NCBI GenBank assembly: GCA_963805445.1
Contig: CAWDUI010000010.1
Span: 62,001 to 126,000, forward strand
Source of the DNA: JAENVT01 sp963805445
GTDB taxonomy: Bacteria > Actinomycetota > Acidimicrobiia > Acidimicrobiales > Ilumatobacteraceae
Direction of reading: 5' to 3'
DNA length: 64,000 nt
The notes beneath the pieces were generated by a model. It saw only the letters and a program-made list of their open reading frames with translations, did no database searches and was not told the DNA's origin. The translations under genes and the position numbers were made by a program. Positions 61,134-64,000 of the stretch are shown here, one piece after another. Position 1 is the first letter of the stretch, and each line of letters begins with the position of its first letter.

Positions 61134-61169
61134 GAGTTCACGTTGACGCCTGCCGGAAAACCAGGTTGA

Positions 61170-61220
61170 ATGGCCACCGTGATCTCCCGATTCTCCGCCA
61201 CGATCATCATCATTCGCTAG
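61170..61220 (+). CDS. Isoleucine leader peptide upstream of citramalate synthase
   Basis: Sixteen-residue ORF MATVISRFSATIIIIR with four successive Ile codons (ATC ATC ATC ATT, 61203-61214) just before CGC TAG. It is followed at once by two hairpins, the second with a T-rich tail, and then by a gene of the isoleucine pathway. This is the layout of a ribosome-mediated attenuator responding to charged Ile-tRNA. Confidence 0.8.
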   Translation: MATVISRFSATIIIIR

Positions 61221-61247
61221 CGCACCTCGGCATCTGCCGATGTGCGC
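61220..61247 (+). promoter_or_regulatory. Leader hairpin of the isoleucine attenuator
   Basis: GCGCAC pairs with GTGCGC and TCGGCA with TGCCGA, one mismatch between, around a tiny loop. It begins at the last base of the leader stop codon. CTCGG (61226-61230) could pair instead with CCGAG (61249-61253), which would disrupt the terminator stem. Confidence 0.7.
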
Positions 61248-61250
61248 ACC

Positions 61251-61282
61251 GAGCCGCCCACCCGGGCGGCTCTTTCATTTCT
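61251..61282 (+). terminator. Attenuator terminator of the citramalate synthase gene
   Basis: GAGCCGCCC pairs with GGGCGGCTC (9 bp, loop ACCC), followed by TTTCATTTCT. It lies between the Ile leader peptide and the synthase ATG. Confidence 0.8.
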
Positions 61283-61299
61283 ACGGAAAGGGTTGAGCC

Positions 61300-62870
61300 A
61301 TGAGCCAGGATCCGGTCGAGGTCTTCGACACGACGTTGCGCGATGGAATGCAGGTCGAGGGCGTGTCGGCCACGGTCGACGACAAGCTGCGCATCGCCGA
61401 GCAGCTCGATTACCTCGGTGTGCACTTCATCGAGGGCGGATGGCCGGGTGCCAATCCGAAAGACATCGAGTTCTTCGCCCGCGCCGCGACCGAACTGCGG
61501 CTCGACACCTCGACGATGGTCGCGTTCGGTTCCACTCGGCGCCCGAAGGGCAAGGTCGACGACGACGCCACGTTGCGCAACCTGCTCGACGCCAACACGT
61601 CGGCGGTCTGCATCGTCGCCAAGAGCTGGGACTACCACGTGCTCAACGCGTTGCAGACCACGCTCGACGAGGGCGAGGCGATGATCGCCGATTCTGTGGC
61701 GTTCCTGGCGGGCCACGGTCGCCGGGTGCTCGTCGACATGGAGCACTTCTTCGACGGGTACAAGCGCAATCCCGAGTTCGCCCTGCGGGCCCTGGAGGCC
61801 GCCGTGGTGAAGGGTGCCAGCCACGTGGTGTTGTGCGACACGAATGGTGGATCGCTTCCACATGAGGTGGAGGCGATCGTCACCGACGTGCATCGCCATG
61901 TCGGCAGCGATGTGATCATCGGCATCCATTGCCATGACGACACCGGGTGTGCGGTCGCCAACTCGATGGCGGCAGTCAGGGCCGGCGCCCGCCACGTGCA
62001 GGGCACGCTCAACGGGCTGGGTGAACGGACGGGCAACTGCAACCTCACGACCGTCATCCCCAACCTGCAGTTGAAACTCGGCATGCCATGCCTGCCCGAG
62101 CGGTCGTATCGAGCGGCTCACGGCCGTCAGCCATCACGTCGCCGAGGTGTTGAACCGCCCGCTCAACCCGCAGGCGCCGTACGTCGGCGCATCGGCGTTC
62201 GCCCACAAGGCCGGCCTGCACGTCAGCGCGATCGCCCGAGCGAAGGACGCATACGAGCACGTCGATCCCGAGTTGGTCGGCAACGGCACCCGCTTCGTCG
62301 TCAGCGAGATGGCCGGACGGGCCACCATCCAGATGAAGGCGACCGAGCTCGGCCTTCCGATGGACGGGCCGGCGGTCAACCAGGTCATCGACGATCTCAA
62401 GCGGTTGGAGCACGAGGGATACCACTTCGAGGCGGCGGACGCGTCGCTGGAGTTGCTCATGCGCCGCGCCGCCGGCTGGCAGCAGGACTTCTTCCGGGTC
62501 GAGAGCATGCGAGTGATCACCGACGAGGTGGCCAGCGGCGACTTCACCACGGAGGCGACCGTGAAGGTCTGGGTCGGCGACCAGCGCCACGTGCACACCG
62601 CCGAGGGCAACGGCCCGGTCAACGCGATCGACTCGGCCATGCGAGCAGCGGTTGGTGGGTCGTATCCGCTCCTTGCCAAGGTGCACCTCACCGACTACAA
62701 GGTGCGCATCCTCGACGGTGCGACCGCCACCGGGCGCCATCACACGCGTGTTGATCGATGCCACCAACGGCGATCGCACCTGGACGACCATCGGCGTGAG
62801 CCCCAACATCATCGAGGCCTCGTGGCGAGCGTTGGAGGAGAGCCTCGTCTACGGCCTGCTCCACGCGTGA
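61300..62870 (+). CDS. cimA: Citramalate synthase (two frameshifts)
   Basis: HMGL/LeuA-like synthase, about 523 aa, which condenses pyruvate and acetyl-CoA to citramalate. VEVFDTTLRDGMQVEGVSAT, FIEGGWPGANPKDIEFFARA, metal-binding HCHDDTGCAVANSMAAVRAG and GLGERTGNCNLTTVIPNLQL. The frame moves near 62108 to RIERLTAVSHHVAEVLNRPL, then KAGLHVSAIARAKDAYEHVD. It moves again near 62740 to RVLIDATNGDRTWTTIGVSP at the end of the dimer domain. The Ile-codon attenuator upstream supports citramalate over leucine synthesis. Ribosome site GGAAAGGG. Confidence 0.9.
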
Positions 62871-62946
62871 GCCGGTACGTCGTGTCACCCGCTGTCGTGA
62901 CGCCGGAAACGACGGGTTGCTCCGCCACCAGATAGAAATGTGGTTC

Positions 62947-63471
62947 ATGGCCGCGCCGAAGTTCGCTCCAGTCTCCACAGTCGACGATTCGCGGGTCTAT
63001 GGCTCGCCCGACGTCGTCCCCGCTTCGTGGAAGCCGAATCGCCCCGGCGACCTCGTCGGGTTCCAGCCGGAAGGCATTCGCCTCGGCTTTCAGGGTCCTG
63101 ACCAGGGCTTTGCCCTGAAGATCGCCAACGGCTTTCGCGATCGCCTGCAGTTGCAGCCCGGCGAGCATGTCGCCGACGCCATCCAGGGTTGCCTCGGCAT
63201 TGCGCTGCGCCGCGCGTCGATGTTCAGCAGGGCACCGGTCGTGCACGACCTGACGATCGCCTTCACGATCTGGGGCTTCCTCGACAATGATCCGCCGGCG
63301 GAGTTGAAGCTCGAGCGCCTTCGGTTGTTCGAGGGCGTCGCCAACACGTTGCATCACTACGACGAGGCCAGGGCGCTGGTCGACATGGTGCCCGAGGCGA
63401 CGCTGCGAATGACCCCGGCGCAGGTGGCCGCGGCATACCCGGGACGATGGAAGGAGCTGTTGGGAGCATGA
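62947..63471 (+). CDS. Conserved hypothetical protein
   Basis: A 174-aa soluble protein (MAAPKFAPVSTVDDSRVYGS) with GDLVGFQPEGIRLGFQGPDQ and ALRRASMFSRAPVVHDLTIA, then WGFLDNDPPAELKLERLRLF, and a C-terminal PAQVAAAYPGRWKELL. I have an impression of an actinobacterial conserved family but know no function. An alternative ATG lies 9 bp upstream. Its stop overlaps the acyl-CoA dehydrogenase ATG (ATGA), so the two are coupled. Confidence 0.75.
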   Translation: MAAPKFAPVSTVDDSRVYGSPDVVPASWKPNRPGDLVGFQPEGIRLGFQGPDQGFALKIANGFRDRLQLQPGEHVADAIQGCLGIALRRASMFSRAPVVHDLTIAFTIWGFLDNDPPAELKLERLRLFEGVANTLHHYDEARALVDMVPEATLRMTPAQVAAAYPGRWKELLGA

Positions 63472-64000
63472 CTCAACCGATCAACCTCACTGAAGAGCAA
63501 CACGAGTTCCGCGCCGTCGTGCGTCGGTTCGCCGACGACAAGATCGCACCGCGCGCCGCGGCCACCGACGAGAAGGCGGAGTTCGACTGGGAGGTCTTCA
63601 AGGCACTGGTCGCCGCCGACCTCACGTCGCTGCAGTTTCCGGAGGAGTACGGCGGCCAGGGTGCCTCGCTGGTGACCCAGGCGATCGCCGCCGAGGAACT
63701 GGCGCGGGCCTGCGCCTCGACCAGCCTGATCTTCCTGATCTCCAAGCTCGGCATGTTGCCGGTCATCAACTTCGGGTCGGAGGAAGTGAAGCGCGCCGTG
63801 CTGCCCCGAGTCTGCGACGGCAGCAGCCAGGCCAGCTACTGCCTCAGCGAGGCCGACGCCGGCAGCGACGTGGCTTCGATGACGACCACGCGCCGTCCAC
63901 GATGGCGATGATTGGGTGATCAACGGCACGAAGTGCTGGATCACCAACGCCGGCATCAGCGATCTCTACACCGTGTTCGCCCGCACCTCGGAAGATCGTC
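63468..64000 (+). CDS. Acyl-CoA dehydrogenase (partial, frameshifted)
   Basis: N-terminal part of a flavin-dependent acyl-CoA dehydrogenase: INLTEEQHEFRAVVRRFADD, SLQFPEEYGGQGASLVTQAI and the FAD/substrate loop YCLSEADAGSDVASM. Near 63893 one extra base hides the frame DDWVINGTKCWITNAGISDL, which continues to the window end. The catalytic base and C-terminal helices lie outside. Coupled by a 4-bp overlap to the preceding gene. Confidence 0.9.

Noticed and set aside
60661..61146. 161-aa plus-strand and 118-aa minus-strand ORFs in the gene-free region
   Set aside because: Biased composition (Pro/Leu/Ser or Gly/Arg/Ser), no recognisable domain, no ribosome site or -10 box at a suitable distance.

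Overview
The window is strongly GC-rich, gene-dense chromosomal DNA from an actinobacterium. The gene set and small conserved proteins fit the Acidimicrobiia (Ilumatobacter-like lineages), but that placement is inferred from family resemblance and not from a search. The content is almost entirely core metabolism. I see no rRNA, tRNA, IS element, prophage or CRISPR array.

Layout. 0-2.1 kb: end of an F1Fo ATP synthase operon (atpG end, atpD, atpC). 2.2-9.8 kb: SDR, class II fructose-bisphosphatase with two tiny ORFs ahead of it, S9 peptidase, a duplicated-domain acidic protein, a J-domain protein, a hydrolase and an MFS transporter. 9.9-13.5 kb: murA (Asp in place of the catalytic Cys), NifU-like protein, MeaB GTPase, enoyl-CoA hydratase. 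13.5-19 kb: glycogen metabolism (phosphorylase, GT4 synthase-like enzyme, branching enzyme). 19-28.6 kb: azlCD, galT, then iscS, mnmA, a membrane protein, a MetE-like protein and ligA, an order known from other actinobacteria. 29-35 kb: PASTA kinase-like protein, lipid-linked SDR and SCP2 protein, serA, pyrF. 35-39 kb: an unusual coupled operon of three related membrane-anchored low-complexity proteins, ApbE and a ferric-reductase-like membrane protein. 39.7-48.4 kb: leuA with an attenuator, homospermidine synthase, acyl-CoA ligase, DEAD-box helicase, leuD, leuC and a divergent IclR regulator. 49-56.8 kb: FKBP lipoprotein, PAS-AraC regulator divergent from bifunctional putA, ABC1 kinase, hydrolase, greA. 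56.8-64 kb: leuB, ilvE, PPOX protein, agmatinase-like enzyme, a 700-bp non-coding region, citramalate synthase with its own attenuator, and an acyl-CoA dehydrogenase cut by the window end.

Regulatory theme. Branched-chain amino acid synthesis dominates (cimA, leuA, leuB, leuC, leuD, ilvE, azlCD). Two peptide-leader attenuators can be read directly: MSAARNLLLLM before leuA (four Leu codons) and MATVISRFSATIIIIR before the citramalate synthase (four Ile codons). Each is followed by a terminator hairpin. The matching of leader codon to pathway supports isoleucine being made from citramalate here, with LeuBCD serving both pathways.

Two properties affect every annotation. First, about 20 genes, including essential ones such as ligA and serA, are interrupted by single-base frameshifts, mostly insertions and several in homopolymers. 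This looks like sequencing or assembly error, so I give full inferred gene spans. Second, more than 20 genes have a TAnnnT box 6-10 nt before the start codon and no Shine-Dalgarno, so much of the window is probably read from leaderless mRNAs.
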